From Demequina sp. NBRC 110051 (GTDB lineage: Bacteria; Actinomycetota; Actinomycetes; Actinomycetales; Demequinaceae), in assembly GCF_002090055.1 (NCBI RefSeq), contig NZ_BBRH01000017.1:1-64000 (forward strand): DNA of 64,000 nucleotides, given 5' to 3'. How positions within the stretch are numbered: position 1 is the stretch's first letter; each line of letters begins with the position of its first letter. Below the pieces are notes generated by a model. The model had not been told where the DNA came from and did not search any database. It saw only the letters and a program-made list of their open reading frames with translations. Below, one piece after another: positions 45,112 through 53,653 of the stretch. Made by a program: the position numbers and the translations under genes.

Positions 45112-45153
45112 TCTGTGGAAAACTTACCCCGCGCCAGGACCTGGGGACGACGC
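45112..45153 (+). promoter_or_regulatory. Shared promoter-like element upstream of sigma operon 1
   Basis: TCTGTGGAAAAC at the left end and ACCTGGGGACGACGC at the right end reappear at 47978-48020 before the second sigma operon, with 27 versus 28 bp from the start of one to the start of the other. GGAAAAC resembles an ECF -35 element. The sigma start is 117 bp downstream. The DUF222/HNH gene starts 49 bp away on the other side. Confidence 0.5.
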
Positions 45154-45269
45154 AAAATGCGCCGCCAACGGCGGCCCGTGACGCCCGAACCAGGCAGCAC
45201 CCCCGCGTTTCCACGCCCCCGTGCGTACTACCTGGTGAGACCATCGCCAGAACGATCAAGGGGGACCTG

Positions 45270-45854
45270 ATGTCGCGGACGCCGGCGCCGTGGGCGCGCA
45301 TCGTGGAGGCGCTGATCCGCGAGCGTGGCCCGGCCCTCTTCGGCTACGCGGTCGCCCTCACCGGTGATCGCCACGCCGGCGAGGACCTCCTGCAGGACGC
45401 ACTCGTCCGCAGCTTTCGGCGCGGGCGCGGTGACGTCTCCCTCAACGAGGCACACGCCTACGTCAAGCGCGCCATGCAGACCGCCGCGATCGATACGAGC
45501 CGCCGGAGGAAGACCCGCCCCGCGACCCCTACCGCGACACTCCCCGACTCCCCCACCCCAGATCATGCCGGCGCTATCGCGGACAGGGACGCCCTCGCAT
45601 CGGCCCTCAACACCCTCTCGCCCCGCGAACGCACCTGCATCGTCATGCGCTACGTCGACGGCCTCAGTGCCGTCGCCATCGCCGAGGAGACCGGCCTGGC
45701 GGCCGGCACCGTCCGTAAATACCTGTCCGACGCGGTGGCCAAGCTTCAGGACGCCAGCCTCGGCTTGGGGCTCCAGACGGCCGATGCCGTGGCCGGCGGA
45801 GGCCATCACTTACCTGTCGCGGTTCGCACCACACAGAAGGGAGGCCAGCGATGA
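45270..45854 (+). CDS. SigE-type ECF sigma factor (operon 1)
   Basis: A 194-residue sigma-70 factor. Region 2 is ALFGYAVALTGDRHAGEDLLQDALVRSFRR, with EAHAYVKRAMQTAAIDTSRRR. Region 4 is LSPRERTCIVMRYVDGLSAVAIAEETGLAAGTVRKYLSDAVAKLQ. It is a close paralogue of the factor at 48058, and both gene pairs have the same order. A GGCCGATGCCGTGG copy encodes TADAVAG near the C-terminus, in a tail of about 35 residues. The stop overlaps the next gene. Confidence 0.92.
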   Translation: MSRTPAPWARIVEALIRERGPALFGYAVALTGDRHAGEDLLQDALVRSFRRGRGDVSLNEAHAYVKRAMQTAAIDTSRRRKTRPATPTATLPDSPTPDHAGAIADRDALASALNTLSPRERTCIVMRYVDGLSAVAIAEETGLAAGTVRKYLSDAVAKLQDASLGLGLQTADAVAGGGHHLPVAVRTTQKGGQR

Positions 45855-46723
45855 GCGAGCACCTCAGCCGGGGCCTCACGGCCCTCATCGATGACGAGGC
45901 CCAGGCGTTCTCCGACACTCGCTTGGGCGCTGATCCGACCGAGGGCCTCGTGGCCGTCTCACGTGCGCGCAGGCGCCGCGCCGTCACGCTCGCGGCGTCG
46001 TCGATGTCGGCCGTCGCCGCGATAGCCGTCGGTGCGACGTTGTGGAGCGGCGCTGGCGCGACGGAGGCCGAGCCTGCGTCATCCTCCCTGCTCACGACCG
46101 CGACGTCGCGTAGCCAGACCGATCCGGAGACCCGCGACGACACCCAGGCCGCTATGCGGTGCACGTGGGCTGCGGGCGACGGGCCGCGCGACACCGCGAG
46201 CGGCGTCGACGGTGAGCCCGCCTACGCGATCGTGATGGACGAGTGCGACGCCGTGTGGGTGGGGCAGGCGCCCCTCGTTGACGCGAGCATGGACCTGACA
46301 TTCGACGGCAATTCGACCTCGACCGCCACGGTCGACGCGCACTGGACAGTCACCAACGTCTCGGACCTGCCGCTCGAAGTCGACGCCGCCGCCATCGCCC
46401 CCGCATTCGAGATTCCCGATCTGCGCACCGACACCCTCGGCGGCAACGACGGCATCGCCCTGGTGGCCAAGGACCTGTGGATCACGGACTCCGAGCGCTT
46501 CACGCTGCTGACATCGGACGCGGGAACGGTCACGCTCGGCCCAGGCGACGCCCTCGAGGGCACCACCATCCTCAACGGCGACGAGTACGTCACGGCGCTA
46601 CGCACGGGCGCTCCGCATCGCGACTACCTGCGCATCCCGCTTGCCTACGACGGCACCGAAAGCCTCATCCTCGAGGTCCCCACGGGCGAACTCACCGAGT
46701 CCGAAGTCGAGGGCGCAGCGTAG
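45851..46723 (+). CDS. Single-pass membrane protein, partner of sigma factor 1
   Basis: A 290-residue protein I cannot place in a named family. The cytoplasmic N-terminus (about 40 residues, LSRGLTALIDDEAQ, VSRARRRRAV) is followed by one membrane helix at about 43-65. An extracytoplasmic region of about 220 residues has two nearby Cys (RCTWAAG, DECDAVW) and a beta-rich domain resembling an Ig-like fold (TATVDAHWTVTNVSDLPLEVDAAAIAP). It is translationally coupled to the sigma gene (ATGA). An anti-sigma or signal-sensing role is inferred from position. Confidence 0.65.
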   Translation: MSEHLSRGLTALIDDEAQAFSDTRLGADPTEGLVAVSRARRRRAVTLAASSMSAVAAIAVGATLWSGAGATEAEPASSSLLTTATSRSQTDPETRDDTQAAMRCTWAAGDGPRDTASGVDGEPAYAIVMDECDAVWVGQAPLVDASMDLTFDGNSTSTATVDAHWTVTNVSDLPLEVDAAAIAPAFEIPDLRTDTLGGNDGIALVAKDLWITDSERFTLLTSDAGTVTLGPGDALEGTTILNGDEYVTALRTGAPHRDYLRIPLAYDGTESLILEVPTGELTESEVEGAA

Positions 46724-46741
46724 GCGCACACCGCAGCTGAT

Positions 46742-47122
46742 CTACCGCGGCGCCGTCACCAGCCGCTTAGCGATGTCCTCCAGTTCACGGGTCGCGCCCG
46801 AGGCGACCTCCATCGTGAGATCAAAGAGCTCGTCGTTGCTCAACGAGCACCGGACACCGTTGACCTCGAGAAACATCACTGCCATCAGTGCGGCAATGCG
46901 CTTGTTCCCGTCGACGAGCGCATGGTTGAGGCACAGCGAGTGCATCAGCGCGGCCGCCTTGAGCGGGATCCCCACGTACGCATCCTCACCCATCACCGTG
47001 GTCGCGGGACGTTCCAGCGCGGAGGTCAGCAGCCCCTCGTCACGGATGGGTCCGATGCCCTCACGTGCGATGACTTTCACCGCGATGGTGAAGGTGGGAT
47101 ACAACACCTGACGGGGCATCAC
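46742..47122 (-). CDS. doc: Doc-type (Fic-fold) toxin
   Basis: A 126-residue Fic/Doc protein. The active-site motif is HALVDGNKRIAALMAVMFLEVNG, with the His, Asp, Gly-Asn and Lys-Arg kept and a Leu at the usual Phe position. IGPIRDEGLLTSALERP and the preceding KAAALMHSLCLNH match Doc. Doc phosphorylates elongation factor Tu and arrests translation. The antitoxin gene overlaps upstream (4 bp). Confidence 0.88.
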   Translation of the reverse strand: MMPRQVLYPTFTIAVKVIAREGIGPIRDEGLLTSALERPATTVMGEDAYVGIPLKAAALMHSLCLNHALVDGNKRIAALMAVMFLEVNGVRCSLSNDELFDLTMEVASGATRELEDIAKRLVTAPR

Positions 47123-47319
47123 ACGCTTCCGAGCCTGTCGAGAGCGTCGCGGTAACGCGTGCTGACGTCCTCGTACGCGGCCATGAACGCGTCATCGGTG
47201 GAGTTCCCGTTCGAGGCCTCCTCGACCGCACGCAGGATCGCCTCTGTTTTCGAGACCCCCCACCTCTTGGCCAGGGCCTCGATGGCCGCGTCTTGCTCGG
47301 GGGTGGTCCGCAGTGTCAT
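47119..47319 (-). CDS. Ribbon-helix-helix antitoxin of the Doc module
   Basis: A 66-residue protein: the N-terminal MTLRTTPEQDAAIEALAKRWGVSKTEAILRAVEEA is a ribbon-helix-helix DNA-binding domain. The acidic C-terminal tail (STDDAFMAAYEDVSTRYRDALDRL) should bind and neutralise Doc. The ATG at 47319 is one of two adjacent choices (also 47325). It overlaps the toxin gene and probably represses both through repeats just upstream. Confidence 0.85.
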   Translation of the reverse strand: MTLRTTPEQDAAIEALAKRWGVSKTEAILRAVEEASNGNSTDDAFMAAYEDVSTRYRDALDRLGSV

Positions 47320-47333
47320 CGCCATCCCTTCAC

Positions 47334-47352
47334 GGTATCACCGTGGTATCAC
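47334..47352. promoter_or_regulatory. Direct-repeat operator of the toxin-antitoxin module
   Basis: GGTATCAC occurs twice, 11 bp apart (47334 and 47345), right before the antitoxin start. One-turn-spaced direct repeats are typical for ribbon-helix-helix repressors. Confidence 0.6.
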
Positions 47353-47384
47353 GGCCCACAGAATCCGGCCGATGCCCCACTCGC

Positions 47385-47924
47385 CTACTGCTTACGCCTC
47401 AGCGCCGTACGCCTCGCCTTCCAGTCGGGCAGCTGCGCGTCCATCAGCGCGTAGAAGCCGGGGCCGTGGTTCTGGTGGAACAGGTGGGCGAGCTCGTGCA
47501 CCAGCACATACTCGAGCGCATCTCGGCCCCGACGAGCGAGTTCGGCGCTGAGGTTGATCTTGTTGAGGGTCGCGTTGCACGATCCCCACCGCGAAGTCAT
47601 CACTTTGATCGAGACGCGCGGCGCGACCTCGACGCCCATCCGCTCGCACCACAGCGGCATGAGTTCCTCGAGCGCGACCAGGATCTCCGTTCGCGCCTGC
47701 TCGAAGTCCTCGCTCCCCCGCTGGATCCCCTGCGGCAACGCCTTGAGCTCCTCACGCTTGCGGTCGATCCAGCCGACGTTCTGCGTCACGAAGTCGTGGA
47801 CCGCCGTCCTCGACGCGCCCGCGGGCGCCGTCACGCGCAGCGATCCGTCCGGGCGCACGCGCAGGATCATGCGGCGCTGCTGTCGCCTGCGGGTGACCGT
47901 GTAGGCCAGGGTGTCGTCGCTCAT
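47385..47924 (-). CDS. YgjP/WLM-type zinc metallopeptidase-like protein
   Basis: A 179-residue protein of the YgjP (DUF45) family. The zinc motif HELAHLFHQNHGPGFYALMDAQLPDW and the upstream MTSRWGSCNATLNKINLSAEL are typical. It is predicted to be a soluble metal-dependent hydrolase of unknown substrate. It stands between the Doc module and sigma operon 2, on the opposite strand from the latter. Confidence 0.9.
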   Translation of the reverse strand: MSDDTLAYTVTRRRQQRRMILRVRPDGSLRVTAPAGASRTAVHDFVTQNVGWIDRKREELKALPQGIQRGSEDFEQARTEILVALEELMPLWCERMGVEVAPRVSIKVMTSRWGSCNATLNKINLSAELARRGRDALEYVLVHELAHLFHQNHGPGFYALMDAQLPDWKARRTALRRKQ

Positions 47925-47977
47925 GGTGCGCCCAGGCTAAGCCGCTTCGCGTACGCAAAGCGCCACCGCATCGGCCA

Positions 47978-48020
47978 TCTGTGAAAAACCTCGCCACCCA
48001 CCCCAACCTGGGGACGACGC
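47978..48020 (+). promoter_or_regulatory. Shared promoter-like element upstream of sigma operon 2
   Basis: TCTGTGAAAAAC and ACCTGGGGACGACGC match the element at 45112-45153. The right half ends 37 bp before the sigma ATG, a good distance for a promoter. Confidence 0.55.
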
Positions 48021-48057
48021 GCTGCGTTCGTGCCAGCATGACGCCTAGGAGGAACCG

Positions 48058-48618
48058 ATGAGCAGGTGGAAGGACACCCTCGACGCGCTGATGCATGAGC
48101 GGGCCGCGGCGCTGTTCGGCTACGCGTACGTCCTCACGGGCGACGCCGACGACGCCGAGGACCTGCTCCAGGACGCCTTGGTCCGCACCTTTCGCGTGAA
48201 CCGCCGCTCGGGCACCGTCAACGAGGCGCACGCGTATGTCAAGCGCGCGATTTCCACGGCCTTCATCGACTCCCACCGCCGTCGCGCGGCCCGCCCCCAA
48301 CGCCACCCGGGCGACGAGGGAGACTTCGCCGGCGCGTCGGCCGCCGTCACGGACCCGGCCGCCCGCTCCGCCGAGACGATCGACCTCCACGCCGCGATAC
48401 TCACCCTCCCCGCGCGCGAGCGCGCGTGCGTAGTCCTCAGATACCTCGACGACCTTCCCGTCGCATCCGTCGCGGCCGAGCTGGGACTCGCGACCGGCAC
48501 CGTCAAGCGCTACCTCTCCGACGGCGTCGCGCGCCTGAAGCCCCTGGTATCCGACACAGATTTCCCAACCGACGACCCCGAATCCGTCCCCGTCCACCAC
48601 GCAGGAGGCACCCGATGA
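48058..48618 (+). CDS. SigE-type ECF sigma factor (operon 2)
   Basis: A 186-residue sigma factor closely related to the one at 45270: LFGYAYVLTGDADDAEDLLQDALVRTFR, NEAHAYVKRAISTAFIDSHRRRA, and LPARERACVVLRYLDDLPVASVAAELGLATGTVKRYLSDGVARL. AGGAGG precedes the ATG. Its stop overlaps the start of the MltG-like gene. The pair likely arose by duplication with exchange of the membrane partner. Confidence 0.93.
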   Translation: MSRWKDTLDALMHERAAALFGYAYVLTGDADDAEDLLQDALVRTFRVNRRSGTVNEAHAYVKRAISTAFIDSHRRRAARPQRHPGDEGDFAGASAAVTDPAARSAETIDLHAAILTLPARERACVVLRYLDDLPVASVAAELGLATGTVKRYLSDGVARLKPLVSDTDFPTDDPESVPVHHAGGTR

Positions 48619-49607
48619 GCACCGCACGCGACCAGCTGTCCGCCATCGCCCGCGACGGGGCGGCTCGCTTCGCCGCGACCGACCTCGCACACGGCCACGG
48701 CGCCGTGACCCGCCGCGTGCGCCGCGACCGCTCCGTGCGCGCGGGGGTCACGACCCTCGCGGGGGTCGGGGTGGTCGGCGCCGGCACCTTCGGAATCTTT
48801 CAACTGCGGGCGGCCGATGCGACACTGACGCCCGCTTCCCCGTCACCTTCCGTATCGGGTTCCGCCGAGCCGACACCGGCGCCGAGCGCCTCCACGTCTC
48901 CACTTCCGACGGGAAAGCTGACCGTGCAGTCCGGTGAGCGAGCTGAGAACACGATCGAGCGGCTCGCGGATATGTACGACGCCGACGTCGAAGAAGCGAC
49001 CACCTTCGTGGTCCAGGGCCTGCCCGACGAGGCCGAAGGAGAGCCCGAAGGCTGGATCCTGAGTGGCGTGTACGGCGACTTCACCGAAGAGGGAGGGTTC
49101 GCGGCAGGGACGCTTACCCAACAGGCATCCTCCCTGGCACGAAGTGTCGAACGCATCATGATCTTCACCGACGTGCCACGCGATGAGTGGTACGACACTG
49201 TCACGATCGCGTCGATAGTTCAGGCGGAGGCCGGCGATGACGCCAGCGCGATGTCCGGAGTCGCCGCTGTCATCCGCAACCGTCTCGACGCAGGCATGAT
49301 GCTGCAAATCGAGTCGCCGCTGGCCTACGACCTGCGCGCCGATGAGCGCACCATCTCCGACGACGGTTGGGCCGTCGACACCCCGTACAACACGTTCATG
49401 TACGAAGGGCTGCCGCCAACACCGATCGGGTCGCCGTCACCCGAGGCACTCGAGGCCGCTATCACCCCCGCAGACGAGGACTGGCTCTTCTTCGAGACCG
49501 ACCCGACGACGGGCGCGGTCACCTTCGCCAGCACCTTCCACGAGCACGAGCTCAACCTGGTAGAGCTGGGCCTGCTCGACGAGCGCGACGTCCTACCCGA
49601 GGAGTAG
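48615..49607 (+). CDS. MltG-like endolytic transglycosylase fused to a sigma-partner N-terminus
   Basis: A 330-residue single-pass membrane protein. The N-terminal 40 residues (RDQLSAIARDGAARFAATDLAHGHGAVTRRVRRDRSVR) and the helix at about 43-62 resemble the partners of other actinobacterial sigma factors. After a Pro/Ser linker (73-98), residues 101-180 look like the LysM-like MltG part (LTVQSGERAENTIERLADMY). Residues 194-310 carry the MltG core: TIASIVQAEAG with the catalytic Glu at E205, AAVIRNRLDAGMMLQIESPLAY, DTPYNTFMYEGLPPTPIGSPSPEALEAAITPA and FASTFHEHE. MltG cuts nascent peptidoglycan. A sigma-linked version suggests cell-wall sensing or remodelling. This is inferred. Confidence 0.82.
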   Translation: MSTARDQLSAIARDGAARFAATDLAHGHGAVTRRVRRDRSVRAGVTTLAGVGVVGAGTFGIFQLRAADATLTPASPSPSVSGSAEPTPAPSASTSPLPTGKLTVQSGERAENTIERLADMYDADVEEATTFVVQGLPDEAEGEPEGWILSGVYGDFTEEGGFAAGTLTQQASSLARSVERIMIFTDVPRDEWYDTVTIASIVQAEAGDDASAMSGVAAVIRNRLDAGMMLQIESPLAYDLRADERTISDDGWAVDTPYNTFMYEGLPPTPIGSPSPEALEAAITPADEDWLFFETDPTTGAVTFASTFHEHELNLVELGLLDERDVLPEE

Positions 49608-49610
49608 CGG

Positions 49611-50717
49611 CTACAGGACCCGGCGCATCCAGCCCAGCGCGTCATCCGCGCGGCCGTACTGGATGTCGGTGAGGGTCTCGCGCAGCCACGAGGTCACCGC
49701 GCCGGAGCCGCCGTCTCCCACGAGCACGTCGAAGTCGGGCGACACCAGGCGCGCGATGGGCGTGACCACGGCGGCGGTGCCGCACGCGAACGCCTCGACC
49801 ACAGACCCGTCCTCGATGCCGGCACGCAACTCGTCCAAAGCGATGTCGCGCTCCACCACCTCGCGACCCGAGGCCCGCAGCAACTCGATCACCGAGTCCC
49901 GCGTCACGCCCTCCAAAATCGTGCCGGTGATGCGCGGCGTCCACACGGAGCCGTCGCGGCGCACGGCGAACACATTCATGCCGCCCAGCTCCTCGATATA
50001 GCGATCGTCGCGGGCATCGAGGAAGAGCACCTGGTCGCAGCCGTGATCCTGCGCCTGCTGCTGCGGCTGCATGGACGCCGCGTAGTTACCCGCGGTCTTG
50101 GCCTGGCCAGTGCCACCGGCGCCGGCGCGGTGGAAGCCCTGCGCGACCCAGATCGACACGGGCTTCACGCCACCGGAGAAGTACGAGCCCACGGGGCACG
50201 CGAGCAGCATGTACTCCACCTGGCGCGAGGGCCGCACGGCAAGAGATGGCTCGGTGCCGATGAGCAGCGGGCGCAGGTACAGGCTCGCCTCACCCTTGTC
50301 GGGCACCCACTCCTGGTCCACCCGCACCAGCGCCTCGATGGACGCGAGGAAGTCCTCCTCCGACACGGGCGGGAGCGACAGGCGCACCGCGGACGCCGCC
50401 ATGCGCGCGGCGTTCGCCTCGGGACGGAACAGGCGAATCGAGCCGTCGGACCAGCGATACGCCTTGAGCCCCTCGAAAACCTGCTGGCCGTAATGCAACA
50501 CGGTGGCGCCGGGATGCAACGAAAGATCCGCGAAAGGTTCGATCCGACGGTTGCTCCAGCCGGCATCGGGCGTCCAAGTGGCGCGAGCCACGTGGTCCGT
50601 GAAGACCTCGCCGAACACGGGTGCGGCCATCAGCCCCGCGCGCTCCTCGGCCGTCGCGGCCTGGGGGTGGGGTGTGACGGCGTAGTCCTCAGCGCTCACC
50701 GTGTTCCTTTCGTCCAT
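49611..50717 (-). CDS. ilvE: Branched-chain amino acid aminotransferase
   Basis: A 368-residue PLP fold-type IV enzyme that makes the last step of valine, leucine and isoleucine synthesis. LHYGQQVFEGLKAYRWSDGSIRLFRPEANAARM, the PLP lysine segment AKTAGNYAASM, and EELGGMNVFAV with GTILEGVTRDSVIELL are clear. The ATG at 50717 or the GTG six codons later may be used. It converges with the MltG-like gene, with a 3-bp gap. It is functionally linked to cimA 6 kb away. Confidence 0.95.
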   Translation of the reverse strand: MDERNTVSAEDYAVTPHPQAATAEERAGLMAAPVFGEVFTDHVARATWTPDAGWSNRRIEPFADLSLHPGATVLHYGQQVFEGLKAYRWSDGSIRLFRPEANAARMAASAVRLSLPPVSEEDFLASIEALVRVDQEWVPDKGEASLYLRPLLIGTEPSLAVRPSRQVEYMLLACPVGSYFSGGVKPVSIWVAQGFHRAGAGGTGQAKTAGNYAASMQPQQQAQDHGCDQVLFLDARDDRYIEELGGMNVFAVRRDGSVWTPRITGTILEGVTRDSVIELLRASGREVVERDIALDELRAGIEDGSVVEAFACGTAAVVTPIARLVSPDFDVLVGDGGSGAVTSWLRETLTDIQYGRADDALGWMRRVL

Positions 50718-50812
50718 TCGGTCACAGTAACGACGGTCTACGGCCTCAACGCCGACGCCTCGCCGCGCGCTCCCGAGCCCGCGGGATTACCGTCGAGAGA
50801 AGGAGGCCCGCC

Positions 50813-51196
50813 ATGTCCATCACCCACCTCAACCCAGATTCCATGCACCGCTCCCCCGCCTTTTCCCAGGGCGTCGTCGCCACAGGCACACGCACGGTCT
50901 ACGTGGGCGGCCAGAACGGGGCCGATGCGCACGGTCAGATTGAGGGTGACCTCGTCACTCAGACCGCCCAAGCCCTCCGTAACCTCATCACCGTGCTTGC
51001 GGAGGCAGGTGCGACCCAAGACGACGTGGTCCGCATGACCATCTACCTCCAGGCGGACCAGGACGTGCAGGAGGGCTTCGCCGCCTCGCAGGAGGTGTGG
51101 GGTATGCACGCCGTCCCGATCGTGGTGGTGCTCGTCCCCGCCTTTGGGCGCCCGGAGGCGCTCGTCGAGATCGACGCGATCGCGGTGCTCGACTGA
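50813..51196 (+). CDS. RidA/YjgF family protein
   Basis: A 127-residue Rid-family protein that typically hydrolyses reactive enamines or imines. SPAFSQGVVATGTRTVYVGGQNG, AQALRNLITVLAEAGATQDDVVRMTIYL and ALVEIDAIAVLD follow the family pattern. The arginine of the RidA active site is not seen at the usual C-terminal place (VPAFGRPEALVEID has Arg two residues before the Glu run), so it may belong to the Rid4-7 groups. AAGGAGG precedes the ATG. Confidence 0.88.
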   Translation: MSITHLNPDSMHRSPAFSQGVVATGTRTVYVGGQNGADAHGQIEGDLVTQTAQALRNLITVLAEAGATQDDVVRMTIYLQADQDVQEGFAASQEVWGMHAVPIVVVLVPAFGRPEALVEIDAIAVLD

Positions 51197-51205
51197 AAGC
51201 CAGGA

Positions 51206-52423
51206 CTACGCCGCGGGAGCCCCAGCAAGCTCGCCGTGATCCACGCGACGGTTGAGCCGCTCCGACATCGCGAGCCCCAGCGCCACGAGCGCCAGAATGA
51301 AGAACGGGAAGATCCACAGCCCCAGCCACGTGGACAGCGCCCCGAACAGCGGCGGGGCGAGCGTGGAGCCCGTGTACGCGGCGGCCATCTGGACGCCGAT
51401 GATCGCCTGCGAATTCTGCCGCCCAAAGTTCACGGGCGTGGAGTGGATGATCGCCGGGTAGATGGGCGCCGAGCCCAGCCCTGCAACCACCAGGCCCGCG
51501 AGGGCGAGCACGTCCGTGCCCACGGGCACCGCAATCATCACCGCGCCCACGCCCACCGCAAGGAAGCCGCCGCGGATCAGCGCGCGGTCACCCACGTGGT
51601 CCGCGACAAAGCCCGCGAGGAAACGGCCCGCGGTGATACCGAGCAAGAACAGCGAGGCGAACGCGGCCGCCGTCGCGGCCTCGACCCCGCGGTCCTCGAC
51701 CAGGAAGGTGGAAGCCCACAGGATGGCCGTGCTCTCAAGCGCGCAATAGGCGAAGAAGGCCGCGAGGATGAGCTTCACTCCGCGGATCCGCAGCGCGGTG
51801 CCCAGTGGAACGTGGCCCGTGTTCACCGGCGCTCCCTCGAGACCCTGGGCTTCCACCGCGGCACGCGCCGGGTTCACCCGCCCCCACAGCGGCAGGCTGA
51901 TGAACAACACAAGGGTCAGCAAGGCCTGGACGCCGCCGATGATCCAGTACGCGCCCGACCACCCCAGCGACGACGAGGACAGCGCGAAGCTCATCACGAA
52001 CGGGCTGATCGCGGCGCCCACCCCCCAGCACGCGTGCAGCCAGTTCATGTGACGCGCCGCATAGTGCAGCGCCACGTAGTTGTTGAGGGCCGCGTCAACG
52101 GCGCCGGCGCCCAGGCCGTAGGGAATCGCCCACAGGCAGAGCATCCAGAACGAGTCTGACAGGGAGAACCCCACCAGCGCGGCCGCCGTCATCCCCACGC
52201 TGACCGCCGTCACCGACCCCGCGGAGAAGCGACGCGTCAGCCGCTCCGAGGCGAGGCTCGACACGATCGTGCCGCCCGCGATGATCGTCGTGAGGACGCC
52301 CGCAAAACCGAGGGGTACCCCCAGGTCGGAGTGCATCACCGGCCAGCCGGCGCCCACCAACGAGTCGGGCAGACCGAGGCTGATGAACGCCACATAGATG
52401 ATGGCAAGCAACAGCGCGTACAT
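51206..52423 (-). CDS. MFS transporter
   Basis: A 405-residue, 12-helix major facilitator. IIYVAFISLGLPDSLVGAGWP in helix 1 and the early segment SERLTRRFSAGSVTAVSVG (motif A-like), with GLGAGAVDAALNNYVALHYAARHMNWLHACWGVGA in helices 4-5, resemble the FucP-like or YfkF-like sugar/organic-solute group. The substrate is unknown. It converges with the RidA gene. Confidence 0.85.
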   Translation of the reverse strand: MYALLLAIIYVAFISLGLPDSLVGAGWPVMHSDLGVPLGFAGVLTTIIAGGTIVSSLASERLTRRFSAGSVTAVSVGMTAAALVGFSLSDSFWMLCLWAIPYGLGAGAVDAALNNYVALHYAARHMNWLHACWGVGAAISPFVMSFALSSSSLGWSGAYWIIGGVQALLTLVLFISLPLWGRVNPARAAVEAQGLEGAPVNTGHVPLGTALRIRGVKLILAAFFAYCALESTAILWASTFLVEDRGVEAATAAAFASLFLLGITAGRFLAGFVADHVGDRALIRGGFLAVGVGAVMIAVPVGTDVLALAGLVVAGLGSAPIYPAIIHSTPVNFGRQNSQAIIGVQMAAAYTGSTLAPPLFGALSTWLGLWIFPFFILALVALGLAMSERLNRRVDHGELAGAPAA

Positions 52424-52523
52424 CGACAGCCTTCCGCGGTGAAGTGGTGCGCCCCGGACTATGCCTCCGCGACGCGTGAAGCCTACCTATCCGCGGCGCC
52501 CGCCGAACGCTCGCAGCACACAG

Positions 52524-52991
52524 CTACAGCGTCTTGCGCATCTTCACCGAGGTGGTCTCGTACCCCAGCGACTCGTAAAGGCGCCGCGCGGCGACGTTGA
52601 ACCCGAACACGCTGAGCCCGAGCGTCTGGGCGCCCTGCTCCCGCGCGTACTGCTCGGCCAACTCCATCGCGGAGCGGCCCCAGCCTCGTCCCCGATGCTC
52701 GGAGTCGATCGCCACGTCCCACACCCACCACGCGGAGGGATCCTCGGACACATCGCTACCGACCCAGACGTACCCCACCACGCCCAGGCCCTCGGCGACG
52801 ACGTCGAAGACCGCGTTGTCCGCGGTCGGCACACCCGAGGGAAAGGCCCCGACGAACGACGCGTCGGCATGCCGCTGCGCTGCCTCAGGACTCTCGCCGG
52901 TCTCGACCAGATCGGCCGCGTACTCCGCGCGGCAACGCTCCTGCCACTCCGGGAACCGCGCTACATCGATGGGCACGAGCGAGAGCGTCAT
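52524..52991 (-). CDS. GNAT-family N-acetyltransferase
   Basis: A 155-residue acetyltransferase. The acetyl-CoA pyrophosphate loop is RGRGWGRSAMELAE after VWDVAIDSEH, and the C-terminal LYESLGYETTSVKMRK is typical of RimI-like GNATs. The acceptor is unknown. It stands alone, 100 bp upstream of the MFS gene on the same strand. Confidence 0.9.
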   Translation of the reverse strand: MTLSLVPIDVARFPEWQERCRAEYAADLVETGESPEAAQRHADASFVGAFPSGVPTADNAVFDVVAEGLGVVGYVWVGSDVSEDPSAWWVWDVAIDSEHRGRGWGRSAMELAEQYAREQGAQTLGLSVFGFNVAARRLYESLGYETTSVKMRKTL

Positions 52992-53022
52992 CCCGCCAGT
53001 GTGTCACCGGCGGCCGGTCGGG

Positions 53023-53583
53023 CTACCCGCAGAGGTCGCAGACTCCCGTCGCGGGGAGGTCGATGAAGCACGTGGGGCACGGCAGCTCGGCGATCTCAGC
53101 GCGCTTGCCGATGCCCATGTTGGTCACGCGCGGGGCCGGCTTGGCCGGCTCGGGCACGACGACCACGGGGCGGATGGCCGATGCGACACTCGCCTTGGTA
53201 AGCGCTCCCTCGCTGGGCGAGGGGCTCGCGACAGCCTCGGTGACCGTGGCCGAGGCCACCACAGCGGAAGGCGCGGCGGCGGCTGAAGCAGCCGCGGCAT
53301 CGGCCATCGCCGCAAACCCGGGCAGCTCGAAGAACTGGCTCTCGCCACCCTCGGGGTGGATCGCCACGTGGAAGGGCGTGATGAAAGCAACGGGCTTGTC
53401 AGCGCCCAGCGGCTCGAGCGCAACGTAGGCGCGCGACTCGGGGATGTAGACGTGCTCGTAGCGCAGACCGTGAACGAACTCGCGGACCTTGTCGACGGCG
53501 TTGAGCGGAAGTTCAAAGTCCGCGAGGGCGGCGTCGAGAGTGCGGAAATAGGTGCGAAATTCGAGGTCAAGCGCGGAAGTCAC
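53023..53583 (-). CDS. Protein with C-terminal zinc ribbon, unknown function
   Basis: About 186 residues from the GTG at 53583 (an ATG at 53601 is also possible). The N-terminal 100 residues (LDLEFRTYFRTLDAALADFELPLNAVDKVREFVHGLRYEHVYIPESRAYVALEPLG) look like a compact domain I do not recognise. A low-complexity Ala/Val/Pro linker of about 60 residues follows. The last 18 residues are CPTCFIDLPATGVCDLCG, a short four-Cys zinc ribbon. A role in nucleic-acid or protein binding is possible but unproven. Confidence 0.6.
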   Translation of the reverse strand: MTSALDLEFRTYFRTLDAALADFELPLNAVDKVREFVHGLRYEHVYIPESRAYVALEPLGADKPVAFITPFHVAIHPEGGESQFFELPGFAAMADAAAASAAAAPSAVVASATVTEAVASPSPSEGALTKASVASAIRPVVVVPEPAKPAPRVTNMGIGKRAEIAELPCPTCFIDLPATGVCDLCG

Positions 53584-53653
53584 CGGAAGATTTTGCCGCA
53601 TGCGCGATGGCACCGATGACCACCGAAACCGTGTTAACGGGGCCGAAAAATTC

